Below, one piece after another: positions 12,331-22,451 of a DNA stretch of 64,000 nt. The DNA is from Hyperoodon ampullatus (taxonomy: Eukaryota; Chordata; Mammalia; Artiodactyla; Ziphiidae), in the NCBI GenBank assembly GCA_949752795.1, contig OX457070.1:39519185-39583184 (forward strand). The letters run 5' to 3'. The notes under the pieces are model-generated. The model worked only from the letters and a program-made list of their open reading frames with translations, was not told the origin of the DNA and did not search any database. Each line of letters begins with the position of its first letter. Position 1 is the first letter of the stretch. The position numbers were made by a program, and so were the translations under genes.

Positions 12331-12344
12331 CTGAGCTGCTTTTT

Positions 12345-13239
12345 GATTGTTGTCAATTCTCCCAACCGTTTAGATATGGCCCACTTGCAGAGTTACAACT
12401 GGGGTGAGCCATGAAGAATGGGGTGTTTAGAACAAATACATTAATTCATTTTCATGGCTAAAACCTTATATGGAGTCAGTAGGGCAAGTGTCCTTGTCAT
12501 TCTCATCTTACTTACTCAAAGAACTATCATTCTCATAGAGGTTATTAGGAAAACAGGCCATACCAGGGATTCTAAAAACTCAGAACCTAGCAAATGATGG
12601 GGCTAAATGCCTCAATTGTTCTGGTTCAGTGGTTTCCAAACATTTTTTATCATATCCCCTATCAGCAAAATATTTTTGAGTGCACACGTCCAATATGTCT
12701 ACACTGTACTAATAAATTAGATATATTATAAAGCATTAGCAAAACAGACAGATTTAAAGGAAAGGCTAAAAAGTAGATAGAAATCAATGCTGTTTTCCTG
12801 AACTCCATCTTCTGTGTAGACTGAGATCAGCACACTCTATTCTCGACAGTGGTGAGACAGGTGAACTTGGCAGGGCCCCAGCTGTTCCTGAGTGGTCTGG
12901 CTTTCAAGTGGACTGGAACAGAGAAGCAAGTGGAAAACCCTTGTTTGCCATCACAGAACACCAGCACTAAGCTGAGGATTAAGTGGGAAGATGGCTGGAC
13001 CTAGATTTGCAAAACTGCATAGAGAATACTGTTGGTTCATTTTAATTCCATCTGCACAGAAGCACAGAAACAAAGAGCCCACTAATAACCAGATAAAAAT
13101 GAAAAAATTCTCCCAAATAATTCCTTTTGTTTAAGCCCAAGTGCCATCTAATAATGGCTGAGATTGATTTTTTTTAAAACCAAATGACTAATTTGCTCAA
13201 CACCCTTGGTATGGAAGAGAGGGAAGGCCATGCAGATGA
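12345..13239. other. Mostly unique DNA with a possible old hAT remnant
   Basis: At about 12628-12760 a 'cagtggtttccaaacatttt' terminus suggests an old hAT-type remnant, but I could not find its other end. Nothing else recognised. Confidence 0.35.
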
Positions 13240-13280
13240 GCGCGCGCGCGCGCGCGCGCGCGCGCGTGTGCGTGTGTATG
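13240..13280 (+). repeat. (CG)13 tract passing into TG repeat
   Basis: Thirteen uninterrupted CG units occupy 13241-13266 and run into tgtgcgtgtgtatg, giving about 40 bases of alternating purine and pyrimidine. Long pure CG repeats are rare in mammals because methylated CpG decays. Alternating CG/TG is the classic left-handed Z-DNA sequence. Open frames here on both strands are low-complexity (Ala-Arg) artefacts. Confidence 0.95.
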
Positions 13281-13344
13281 AAAAATCCCAGGGGAATCTT
13301 AATGGCGGGGAAAGAAGGGAAAACTAACTTGACTTTGGCAGAGA

Positions 13345-13555
13345 ACGCTGGCCCTTCCATTTGCAAGTTGTGTGACTTTGAGGCTCAAGTTTGAGTGACC
13401 AAGTAGAACTCACTTGATCCTTTTTCTCTTCAATTACTTTTCTGTCAAATAGGGATAATAAAGTCTATTTTTGCAGAGTCATTTGAGCATCAGGAATAAT
13501 TTATATAAAGCAATTCACAGAGTGTTTTGTAGTAGCTGTTCAATAAATAGTGGCC
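13345..13555 (+). mobile_element. MIR SINE
   Basis: Shows 'gcaagttgtgtgactttgag', 'tttctgtcaaatagggataa', a CORE remnant, and the tail 'gtagctgttcaataaatagt'. Diverged ancient SINE. Confidence 0.65.
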
Positions 13556-13689
13556 ACTCCTCTAGTAGAGCTGGAGGAGACGATAGATCTTAGGCTTTGC
13601 CAAGAATATTCATTTTGTCTTCAAGTGAAACAAATACTAATTTTTGTAATTCTGAGAACATTTTTCTTTAGAAATTAAAGTCTTTTCAT

Positions 13690-13850
13690 TTCCATTATCA
13701 TATTTAATCCTCACAATGAATTTGAAAGATGGCCAGGACAAGTATAATTATCCCCATTTTAGAGGTCTGGAAAGATTGATAAATCATGGTCATACAGTGG
13801 TGAAGCTAAGAATCAAACTCAGGACTCCTGATTTCTGGACCAGACGTGGG
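13690..13850 (-). mobile_element. MIR SINE, antisense
   Basis: Shows 'atatttaatcctcacaatga', 'attatccccattttagaggt' and 'gaatcaaactcaggactcct', the MIR core and tRNA-like part in reverse. Confidence 0.7.
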
Positions 13851-14354
13851 AAGGAAGCAGATATATTTGGTACATATAACTTTCTATCAAATAACTCAAC
13901 CAAATAGGCTGTATGTGTATATGTATACATATACACACGTGGTTTAAACATATTTTTTTTCATCTTTTGAGTTAACTCTGTTTAGTCCAGTCTTTCCCCT
14001 CTCTTCTCTCCATCATCTGGCAAATTCTTTGATAATAAAATTAATGTATCAACATGATGAATTGAAGCAATGAGTAAAGCATCTGTTGCATGTGTTCTCA
14101 CTAAAACTTTGCTTTGGCTGTTATTTTGAGACATAATAAGCAGTAAATATATCTTTCGCTAAATATGTTTTTGGTTTTTTTTTCTTCCCATCAACTTAAA
14201 AGTTGAATGATGTTTACCAAAAAAATTAAATTTTAAAAGGAGAAAGGGAAAAAAAAACAAGGACAGAAAAGCAAACAAGAGGCAAGTTTCATATCCACCA
14301 ACACCACCCTTGGCTCTCCCATCTAACAAATTATGCTGCAAAAAAATGCAGGGC
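13851..14354. other. Unique AT-rich DNA
   Basis: No gene seen. A short TA/CA-rich patch lies near 13913-13940. Confidence 0.4.
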
Positions 14355-14570
14355 GGGCTTCCCTGGTGGCACAGTAGTTGGGAGTCCGCCTGCTGATGCA
14401 GGGGACGCGGGTTTGTGCCCCAGTCTGGGAAGATCCCACATATTGCGGAGCGGCTGGGCCCGTGAGCCATGGCCGCTGGGCCTGCGCGTCCGGAGCCTGT
14501 GCTCCACAGCGGGAGAGGCCACAACAGTGAGAGGCCTGCGTAACGCAAAAAAAAAAAAAAAAAAAAAAAA
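14355..14570 (+). mobile_element. CHR SINE (cetacean type)
   Basis: Young tRNA-derived SINE. The head 'gggcttccctggtggcacag' is followed by a tRNA-like B box ('gggtttgtgcccc'), a GC-rich body and a long A tail. Direct repeats of 'atgcagggc' plus preceding A bases (14346-14354 and 14571-14579) form the target-site duplication. It depends on L1 machinery for movement. Open frames on either strand are artefacts. Confidence 0.95.
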
Positions 14571-14656
14571 ATGCAGGGCACTTAAGAAATATTGACTGGC
14601 TTCCTTGCTGTTTCTAGACAAGATAAACTGCTATATATTGTCTTGATTTTGGTGTC

Positions 14657-15121
14657 TGCACTGGGTTGAATAGTGCTCCCCAAAACACATGTCCACCAGA
14701 ACCTTGGAATGTGCCCTTGTTTGGAAATAGGGCCTTTGTAGATGTAATTAATTAAATTAAGATGAGATCATACTGGATTAGAGTGGTCCCTAAATCCAAT
14801 ATGACTGGTGTCCTTATAAGAAGAAGGGAGAACACCCAGATCCAGAGACAGACACACACAGAGAAGACAGCCATATGAAGATGGAGGTGGAAATTGGAGT
14901 GATGTAGCTATAAGACAAGGAATGCTAATGATTTCCAGCAACCACTAGAAGCTAGAAGATGCAAAGAAGGATTCTTCCCTAGAGGCTTTAGAGGAAGATA
15001 ACCCTGCTGACCCCTTGATTTAGGACTTCTGGCCCCTAGAACTGTGAGATAATAAACTTTTGTTGTTTTAGCCATAACGTTTATAGTAATCTGTTACTGC
15101 AGACCCAGGTAACTAATACAG
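14657..15121 (+). mobile_element. MLT1/MaLR-like solo LTR
   Basis: Starts with 'gtctgcactgggttgaatag', runs through 'tttggaaatagggcctttgt' and 'gactggtgtccttataagaa', and ends with 'gaactgtgagataataaact' (containing AATAAA) and 'aggtaactaataca'. This is the familiar shape of an old non-coding MaLR-type LTR. The subfamily is from memory and uncertain. No internal retroviral sequence is attached. Confidence 0.65.
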
Positions 15122-15405
15122 TTAACTGTAATATATTACAGTTATTGAAATAAACTCTGAATACTAGCATTGTGTCCCTTCTTAGTGGTTATTTTAATTT
15201 CTTAAGATAACTGTCCCCATGCAGTTTGATAAGAACAATATTAACAGGCAACCTAGAGCTGGGGTCATTTCTGTTTTTGCTTTCATTGAATAAATAATAA
15301 ACTTGAATTGCTTGACTCCCTCCAATTAAAAAAATATTAATTAATTAATTGCATTTTGTTTCAAAAATAGAAATTATGAAACGCCAATTTAAAAAAGTAA
15401 CTACA

Positions 15406-15624
15406 GGGCTTCTCTGGTGGCGCAGTGGTTGAGAGTCCGCCTGCCGATGCAGGGGACGCGGGTTCGTGCCCCGGTCTGGGAGGATCCCACATGCCATGGA
15501 GCAGCTGGGCCCGTGAGCCATGGCTGCTGGGCCTGCGTGTCTGGAGCCTGTGCTCCACAACGGGAGAGGCCACAACAGCGAGAGGCCCACATAACGCAAA
15601 AAAAAAAAAAAAAAAAAAAAATTG
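15406..15624 (+). mobile_element. CHR SINE with perfect 15-bp TSD
   Basis: Same SINE family as at 14355, with head 'gggcttctctggtggcgcag', B box 'gggttcgtgcc' and an A20+ tail. A perfect 15-bp target-site duplication (aaaaaagtaactaca) lies at 15391-15405 and 15625-15639. The perfect duplication and long tail argue for a fairly recent insertion. Confidence 0.97.
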
Positions 15625-15639
15625 AAAAAAGTAACTACA

Positions 15640-16304
15640 AGCTTTGTATTTTAGATTTGCGTGCTACTACTTTTTGTATGATATTTGAAATAAAATTTTA
15701 TGGCCTAGTCTAATTGGCTAAATGTTAACCTGTGCCCACAAATCGCAAAGAACCCTTAGGATGAAAAACTGATTTTGGTTCTTGCCGGAATTTCTCCACC
15801 TCCACATCATAATTTTGAGCCCAGTTCTGACCAAGTCACCTTCCCAGATTGTATTCCCATTATAACTTCTTAAACACACACATTTATAATATGCATAACC
15901 TCCTCCCTGCTTTTGAGTACAAATGCCTAAGGTGAAGAGGAAGAATCTGAAGCTATCTTCTGACGGTTTCAAAGTATATAAAGACATAGATATGTTTTTT
16001 AAAAGTAAGCCATTTTCTGTAGAACAGATACTGAAACTCTTCATGCCTCCAACCCCTTTCCTGTAGCATCTTAACTCACAATGAAGCCTCTTTCCCGACA
16101 TCCTTTTCTAACGTGGTGATAAGAAGGTCTTATGTGAGAAGCTGGGGTTACAATTTTGCTCTCTTTGCTCTTAGGTTGTTTGCCAGGAGGCCACTTTTAC
16201 AAATTTTAATTTCATGGTCCTTAGGATTTGCCAAAGGTCCTCTCCAGCCCACCTTGGACTCACTATCACTAAAGTGTAAGCAGGGAGTGGAGAGAGTTAA
16301 CATA
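15640..16304. other. Unique DNA, no gene seen
   Basis: A 127-codon minus-strand open frame (15718-16101) has no recognisable domain, codon pattern or splice context. I do not call it a gene. Confidence 0.45.
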
Positions 16305-16470
16305 GCTAGCATCTTTTGAGTGTCTGCTATTTGCCAGACACTGTGCTAAGGTCTCTACATATTTATCTCATTTATTTCTCATCTTGGAGCGAGGCATTAG
16401 CATCCCCCTTTATAGATGAGACAACCGAGGCTTAGAGAGGTGAAGTGATTTGGCAATAGGAGCTCATAGG
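16305..16470 (-). mobile_element. MIR SINE, antisense
   Basis: Shows 'tgagtgtctgctatttgcca', 'gacactgtgctaaggtctct', 'gatgagacaaccgaggctta' and 'gtgatttggcaatagg'. Its tRNA-side end is next to the L1 insertion point, so the L1 may have landed in or beside it. Confidence 0.75.
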
Positions 16471-16491
16471 AGCTCATAGATCAAGTCCGAT

Positions 16492-17115
16492 GTCAAGAAG
16501 CTTTTTCCCTGTATTTTTTTCTGGGGGGTTTATGGTTTCAGGACTTACATTCAAGTCTTTAACCCATTTCAAGTTAATTTTTGTGAGTGCTGTAAGAAAA
16601 GAGTCCAGTTTCATTCTTTTGTATGTGGATATCCAGTTTTCTCAACACCATTTATTGAAGAGACTATTTTTCCCCTTTGTGTGTTCTTGGAGTCCCTATC
16701 AAAAATTAATTGCATGTATATGCATAGGTTTATTTCTGGGCTCTCTATTCTATGTGGCATTTTTTATTCCAGTGCCATACTGTTTTGATTACCATAGCTT
16801 TGTAATATACTTTGATATCAGAAAATGTGATGCATCCAGCTTTGTTCTTTTTTCTCCAGATTTCTTTGGTTATTTGGAAATTTTGTGGTTCCATACAAAT
16901 TCTAGGATCGTTTTTTCTATTTCTGTGAAAATTCCATGGGAATTTTGATAGAGATTGCATTGAACCTGTAAATCACTTTGGGTAGTATGGTCATTTTCAT
17001 AATATTCTTCCAATCCAAGAACATGGGATATTTTTTCATTTATTTGTGTATTTTTCAGTTTCTTTTTATCAATGTCTTATAGTTTTCAGATCTTTCACCT
17101 CTTTGGTTAAATTTT
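16492..17115 (-). mobile_element. Inverted 5' part of a twin-primed L1
   Basis: L1 ORF2 sequence in antisense: 'tatccagttttctcaacacc', 'gattaccatagctttgtaat', 'ccatgggaattttgatagag'. It continues directly into sense-oriented ORF2/3'-UTR sequence at about 17116. Such a head-to-head join within one insertion is the known product of twin priming. The 152-codon plus-strand frame 16490-16948 is only the antisense of this ORF2 piece. Confidence 0.85.
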
Positions 17116-17493
17116 GATTTCTTGGACAAGACAGCAAAAGCACAGCAACAAAAGCTAAAATAAATAAGCGACTAGCAAGGGACTATGTCTAGCAAAGGAA
17201 ACAATCAAAAAATTGGAAAGGCAACCTACAAAATGGGAGAATATTTCTCCAAACCATCCATCTGCTAAGAATTTAATATCCAAACATATAAGGGCCCATT
17301 CAACTCAATAAGAAAAAAGCAAATGATCAAAATAAAGATGGGCAAAGAATCTCAATAGACATTTTTCCAAAGAAGACATACAAATGGCCAATACATAAAA
17401 GTTGCTCAACATCATTAACCATTAAGGAAATGTGAATTAAAGCCAAAATCACCTCACACCTGTTAGGATGGCTATTATCAAAAAGACAAGAGA

Positions 17494-17701
17494 GGGCTTC
17501 CCTGGTGGCACAGTGGTTGAGAGTCCGCCTGCTGATGCAGGGGACACGGGTTCGTGCCCCGGTCTGGGAAGATCCCACATGCCGCGGAGCGGCTGGGCCC
17601 GTGAGCCATGGCCGTTGAGCCTGCGCGTCCGGAGCCTGTGCTCCGCAATGGGGAGAGGCCACAACAGTGAGAGGCCCACATACTGCAAAAAAAAAAAAAA
17701 A
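17494..17701 (+). mobile_element. CHR SINE inserted in the L1
   Basis: Complete CHR SINE with head 'gggcttccctggtggcacag', B box 'gggttcgtgccc' and an A tail. The target-site duplication is aaaaagacaagaga at 17480-17493 and 17702-17715. It splits L1 sequence, so it is younger than that L1. Long open frames crossing it, including the 195-codon minus frame at 17478-18065, are chance. Confidence 0.97.
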
Positions 17702-17760
17702 AAAAAGACAAGAGAAAACAAATCTTGGTGAGGATGTGGTGAAAAGGGAACCTTATACAC

Positions 17761-18030
17761 CAGGGATCCTCAACCCCCGGGCCACAGACTGGTACCAGTC
17801 CGTGGCCTGTTAGGAACCAGGCTGTACAGCAAGAGGTGAGTGGCAGGTGAGCAAGCGAAGCTTCATCTGCCGCTCCCCATTGCTCCCCATCCCTCACATT
17901 ACCACCTGAACCATTGCTCACATTACCACCTGAACCATCCCCCCTGCCCACCTCCCCACCGCCCTCTGTCCATAGAAAAAGTGTCCTGCACGAAACCAGT
18001 CCCTGGTGCCAGAAAGGTTGAGGACCGCTG
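17761..18030. mobile_element. Non-autonomous hAT transposon with perfect 8-bp TSD
   Basis: 270-bp element with terminal inverted repeats 'cagggatcctcaacc' and the complement of 'ggttgaggaccgctg' (13 of 15 match). A perfect 8-bp target-site duplication, ttatacac, lies at 17753-17760 and 18031-18038, as expected for hAT transposases. The body ('ggtaccagtccgtggcctgt', 'gaaaccagtccctggtgcca') matches a known mammalian hAT-type repeat whose exact name I do not give. It has no transposase. An internal 24-bp tandem duplication begins at 17894. Confidence 0.9.
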
Positions 18031-18773
18031 TTATACACTGTTGGTGGGAATGTAAATTGGTACAACCATTATGGAAAAGGGTATGGAAGTTCCTCAAAAA
18101 ATTAAAAATAGAACTATCACATGATCCAGCAATCCTACTTCCTGATATATATCCAAAGGAAATGAAAAAAAAAAAGGATATCAAAGAGATATATATGTAC
18201 TTCCATTATTCACAATAGCCAAGAATATATAATGGAATATTATAAAGACAAAGCAAAGAAGAAAATCCTGCCATTTGTGGAAACATGGATGAGCCTGGAG
18301 GGCATTATGGTAAATGAAATAAGCCAGACAGAGAAAGACAAATACTGTGTGGTATCACTTATATTGTGGAATCTAAAAAAAAAATTTAAATCTGATTTCA
18401 TACAAACAGAGGTAGATAATGGTTGCCAGGAGCTGGGTAAAAAGAAAATGGGGAGATGTAGGTCAAAGGGGCACAAACTTTCAGTGTCAGAAGAATAAGT
18501 TCTGAGGATCTAATGTACAGCATGGTGACTATAGTTAGTAATATGGTATTGTATATTTGAAAGTTGCTGAGAGTAGGTCTTAAGCATTCTCACCTCACAC
18601 ACAAGAGTTAACTATGTGGGATGATGGATGTGTTGATTATCTTGATCTTGGTAATCATTCTGTAATGTGTATACATATCAAATCATCATGTTGTATAATT
18701 TAAATATATACTAGTATAATTGGTTGATTTTTCCCCAATAAAATTGGGGAAAAAAAGAGTGAGCAAGTCCAAT

Positions 18774-18999
18774 CCCACAAGCCTTCTCAAGCCTCTGTTT
18801 GCTTTGTATTTGTGATTATCCCTTTGGCCAAAGAAGTCACATGGCTAGGCTCAGTCAGTGTGGGAGAATACTCCAAGGTCACATGGAAAGTTCATAGTTA
18901 CAGGGAGGAGTAAATGATGGGGTAATTAATCAACCACTGAAGCTTTCACACAAGCAATGGGGTACTTTAAGGAACTCAGTCTCAGTGTTACTCCAATCT
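18774..18999. other. Diverged sequence, possibly old repeat
   Basis: The 'ccaaggtcacatggaaagtt' area resembles an old interspersed repeat, but I cannot assign it. No gene. Confidence 0.3.
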
Positions 19000-19066
19000 C
19001 AGACCCTGTAATGCAGGCTTAATAAATGCTTTATCCATGAATGAATGAATAAATGAATGAATGAAC
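19000..19066 (+). mobile_element. L2-like 3' end with (TGAA)n tail
   Basis: 'gcaggcttaataaatgcttt' followed by about six TGAA units is the usual end of an L2 LINE fragment, including its short tandem tail. Confidence 0.55.
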
Positions 19067-21289
19067 AGCAGCTCTGCTCTAAAGTAGGCTGGGCCATCTT
19101 GCTACGTTTTGGAGGAAAAAGTCTGCTTACTTTAGTCTATAAACATAAGGAAGGATAACCATGTTCTATTCCTAAACAGGTTTTGCTTTTTCTTTCAGAA
19201 AAATTCCTATTCTTAATAAGTCAACATGATTCCTGGGCACTATTTATGTTAGAATAAGATGGAAACACCCCAACAAAACAGTAAAAGAATATTCGGGGGA
19301 AGGTAACAGATCGCACTGTTGAACCCACCGTCTAGTTTAGACTGATCCTTCACTGGATAGCTCTGCTCCCCTCAGGCAACTATATGGGACTTGTAACACT
19401 CCTTCAGTTCTGCACTCATTGTCATAACAAACCTCTGGTTTCACTTTCTCTAGCACTGTTTTCTCTAAGATTTACCATATGAGAACAACAAACACTAAAC
19501 AGAACAAGTACTTCTGCTGAGTTAAAGCTCAGCCACTCAGCTCACATTTTCATGGATCTATCTTGGTGTCTATATAGCGTCCCACCTAAAAATCTATATT
19601 TCTTTCCAACAGTAGTTATCGCATCTGTCTGGCTCTAGCCTAATCCTATATTTTTTAGCAGCACGGAAAGAAGGTGGGAATAGAAGTAGTCCGTAAATTT
19701 GGCTGGAAACATGCCGTTCAGTATGTTGCCTTTGTAGAAATAAAAAGAGTATTTTGAGCCTGCTATAAAACACGGTTATGATGGTTTGAAAAGAAGCCAC
19801 AAAGTTGTGTTCTACTTGGAGATACATGAGATGGAGCTAATGAAAGGAATCTGAAGTTTTGACCTTTAAAAAAAGTGTTATTATATTAGCATCTTTCCAA
19901 GAATGAGGTGGTTTAGGTCACACTAATCTTAGAGTCTCAATGCCAGGGAATAGATGGAAACCCCTCTTCCCTGCCAAGTCGTGCTTAAAGTTTTGATCCT
20001 CGGGAGTCCGCAGTCATGTGTGATAAATAGCAATCAGCAGCTTCACTCTGGACCCCGCAGCCTGCCCATGGGCTCTAATGCCGCCCACAGAGCTGCTTTG
20101 GAGGCAAATGATGCACTTTTAAGTAGCACATTAATATTAAAAAGAGTTCAGTGAGCAGATCAAGGACAAAGCCATTCATTCCTTCATAGGAATTTAAGCC
20201 TCTTGTAAAACGCCTGTCACTTCCTCATATGTGTCAGATTGCCCTGGTCTCTTAAAATAGATTCAGCCCATATGCATGGCAATTCACACATGGGGTAACA
20301 TTGAATGGTGACAATGCCTTGAAAACACAGAAGGGTGCCTGGCAGTAGGTGACCAATGTAGGAAAGAATATCCATGGAAAGAAAATATTTCTTTTGCTTA
20401 ACTAAACATACTAGCACTTTTCTTCAGAGGCCATTTTGTCATCATAAACAAGTCTCCTGTTGCTTGAATTTCAGTGTTCCTTTTCTCCTGGGAAAGTGGA
20501 GGAAAACCCCAAAAAACTATCTGTACATTTCCCTCAACCTACCTCCTATCTTCCTTTACAATCTTCTCAGTATTTTTTCTTCTTTGACCATGGTTCAGAA
20601 GCAGAAGGCAGGCTCTAGCTTAGATCTTGCCCTTTGACGTCTTGGGTAAAATTCCTCAGAATCTATAAAATGTCAGCACTGGACTACCAAAGAGTGTTGG
20701 CTTTCTGTCAACAGAAAGTATCTCTCACACCTCTGCGCTTGTTGATGGAATAAATATGAAAAAGAATGTTACATGTAAAAGTCGTGTACGTTTAAAACAC
20801 TCTATGCAAACTAGATATTAATTTGATGGCTATTACCAGAGATCCTCTCTCTACTGCTTCAAGGAATGTGGGAAAGAAAGATAAGATGATCAGATAGAAA
20901 GAGAAGCCTCACACAGGTGAAGGTCTCCAAAAGCAGACCCTGAACAAAGTTTGGGTCTAAGATGTTTGTTAGGGATCAAAGAAGGGGGCAGAAGCAGAAT
21001 TGGGCAGAGAAAGAAGTCTAACCGCTCTACAGACCCAACAAATCCATGGCTCCCCCAGGAAGGAGTTCTGGAGAGAAATTTGCCTGTCAGTGTCTCCACT
21101 CTGGGCCAAAATGGCCAGGTCTTGATGCTCTCACTTCACTAGGTCAGTGGTGTGAGATGCCACCAGAGGGGCAGGACATCCAACAAGTTGGTCTCATCAG
21201 CTGAGCAGTCTGCTCACTGTACTCCCTGCAGTGGTCAGCAAGTCCTTCTTTGAAGGGTCCCCTGGGCAGCTCCTTTCCAGACCCCAGCA
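19067..21289. other. Unique DNA, no gene seen
   Basis: About 2.2 kb with no recognised mobile element. The 19950-20170 stretch keeps several CpGs and looks complex, so it may be a conserved non-coding element. Open frames are under 90 codons. Confidence 0.4.
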
Positions 21290-21497
21290 ACATGCATACA
21301 CAGAGGAAAAACCATGTGAGGACACAGCAAGAAGACAGCCATCTGCAAGCCAAGAAGAGAGGCCTCAGAAGAAAACTTCCCTGCCAACACCTTCATCTTG
21401 GACTTCTAGCCTCCAGAACTTTTGGAAAATAGATTTCTGTCATTTAAGCCACCCAGTCTGTGGTATTTTGTTTTGGCAGCCCTAGAAAGCCAACGCA
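21290..21497 (+). mobile_element. MLT1-like LTR fragment
   Basis: The right half of a MaLR-type LTR: 'tgtgaggacacagcaagaag', 'caccttcatcttggacttct', 'agcctccagaactttt' and 'taagccacccagtctgtggt'. The left half is missing. Confidence 0.7.
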
Positions 21498-22363
21498 GTC
21501 TTTATCCTCCAGGGTGGTATGTTACAGTGAAAGCCGATCACAGACCAGTTAAACATTTATCAGCAAGTAGGCCAAGAGCAGTCATACAATGTGTGTTATA
21601 AGCTGAAGGACTATGGTCTCCTTTATATTATTGCTTGAAAGGATCACTAGATGTAGATGAGACATCTATTGGTTGGCAGGATTCAGCTATATTTCTAGTT
21701 GGAGACAGACAACAAAAATCCTCCAGTCAGAGACTATTGTATGGTCTCAGTGTCCCATTACAATGGTTGAAGGCCTTAGAGGTTAGAGTCTATACTCTAT
21801 GTTCTGTTCGTGAAAGTGTGAAAGTACTGTAGAGTGTTTCTAGCTAATCCTGAACACTGCTTATACTAATTATGAGAAAAATTTTAACATCTATTATGCT
21901 GATTGTAACTTACAGGTATCAATGTAAGTTTATTAATTATTACAAATGTACCACTCTGGTGAGAGATGTTTAAAATGGGGGAAGCTAGGCATGTATGAGA
22001 ACAGGGGGTATATGGGAAATCTCTTTTCCTTCCTCTTAATTTTGCTATGAATTTAAAACTACTGTAAAAAATGTGAGTTTTCAGGGATTAACTCAGTTTT
22101 TTTTCCTTACTACGTCTGTGCTCTTACTAACCATCTTTGTTTAGACTAGCTATAGCATTGGTGAGCCTTAATATAATCCAAGATATCATTATTTTGAAAT
22201 CCAAAAATTAATTTTCTTTGGGGATATCTAATTATCTGAAAACACAACAAGAAATTCGTACAATTTGTGGTCTTGTTTTGCAATAATATATGCTAAATTT
22301 TCCCATTCTACTTATTGATAAATATTGATAAAGATACACAGATACAGCTATGGATATACAGAT
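21498..22363. other. Unique AT-rich DNA
   Basis: No gene or repeat recognised. Confidence 0.4.
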
Positions 22364-22406
22364 ATACACATGCCTACATATACATATATATGCATATATA
22401 TATATA

Positions 22407-22448
<42 letters not shown>
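22364..22448. repeat. (TA)n microsatellite
   Basis: Imperfect TA-rich start with tacata and tgca variants, then about 38 bases of pure TA (roughly 22411-22448). Long TA runs can extrude cruciforms and are often length-polymorphic. Confidence 0.95.

Positions 22449-22451
<3 letters not shown>

Larger units (their letters stand above)
17116..18763 (+). mobile_element. Sense 3' part of the same L1, with two later insertions
   Basis: ORF2 C-terminal sequence and 3' UTR in sense orientation. Examples are 'ttccaaagaagacatacaaa', an '[14 protein letters not shown]' reading near 18030-18080 and 'aagccagacagagaaagaca', ending 'ccccaataaaattgggg' plus a short A tail. Stops and frameshifts break the frame. 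The imperfect target-site duplication caagtccgat/caagtccaat (16482-16491 and 18764-18773) brackets both L1 parts. A CHR SINE and a hAT element interrupt it. Confidence 0.85.

Noticed and set aside
14355..14570. tRNA gene in the SINE head
   Set aside because: The A- and B-box-like sequences belong to the tRNA-derived part of the CHR SINE; no full cloverleaf is present.
14159..14621. Minus-strand frames of 96 to 140 codons
   Set aside because: Antisense of the CHR SINE and its poly(A) tail; identical peptides recur at every CHR copy in the window.
15718..16101. 127-codon minus-strand frame between a SINE and a MIR
   Set aside because: No domain, no coding-like composition and no splice context.
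16490..16948. 152-codon plus-strand open frame, hydrophobic
   Set aside because: It is the antisense of L1 ORF2 and looks membrane-like only because A-rich coding sequence gives T-rich (Phe/Leu/Ile) codons in reverse.
17478..18065. 195-codon minus-strand open frame
   Set aside because: It crosses a CHR SINE, an L1 piece and a hAT element in antisense, so it is a chimera of repeats.
21156..21176. CTCF-like 'ccaccagaggggcag'
   Set aside because: Needs a one-base insertion to match the core, so it was not called.
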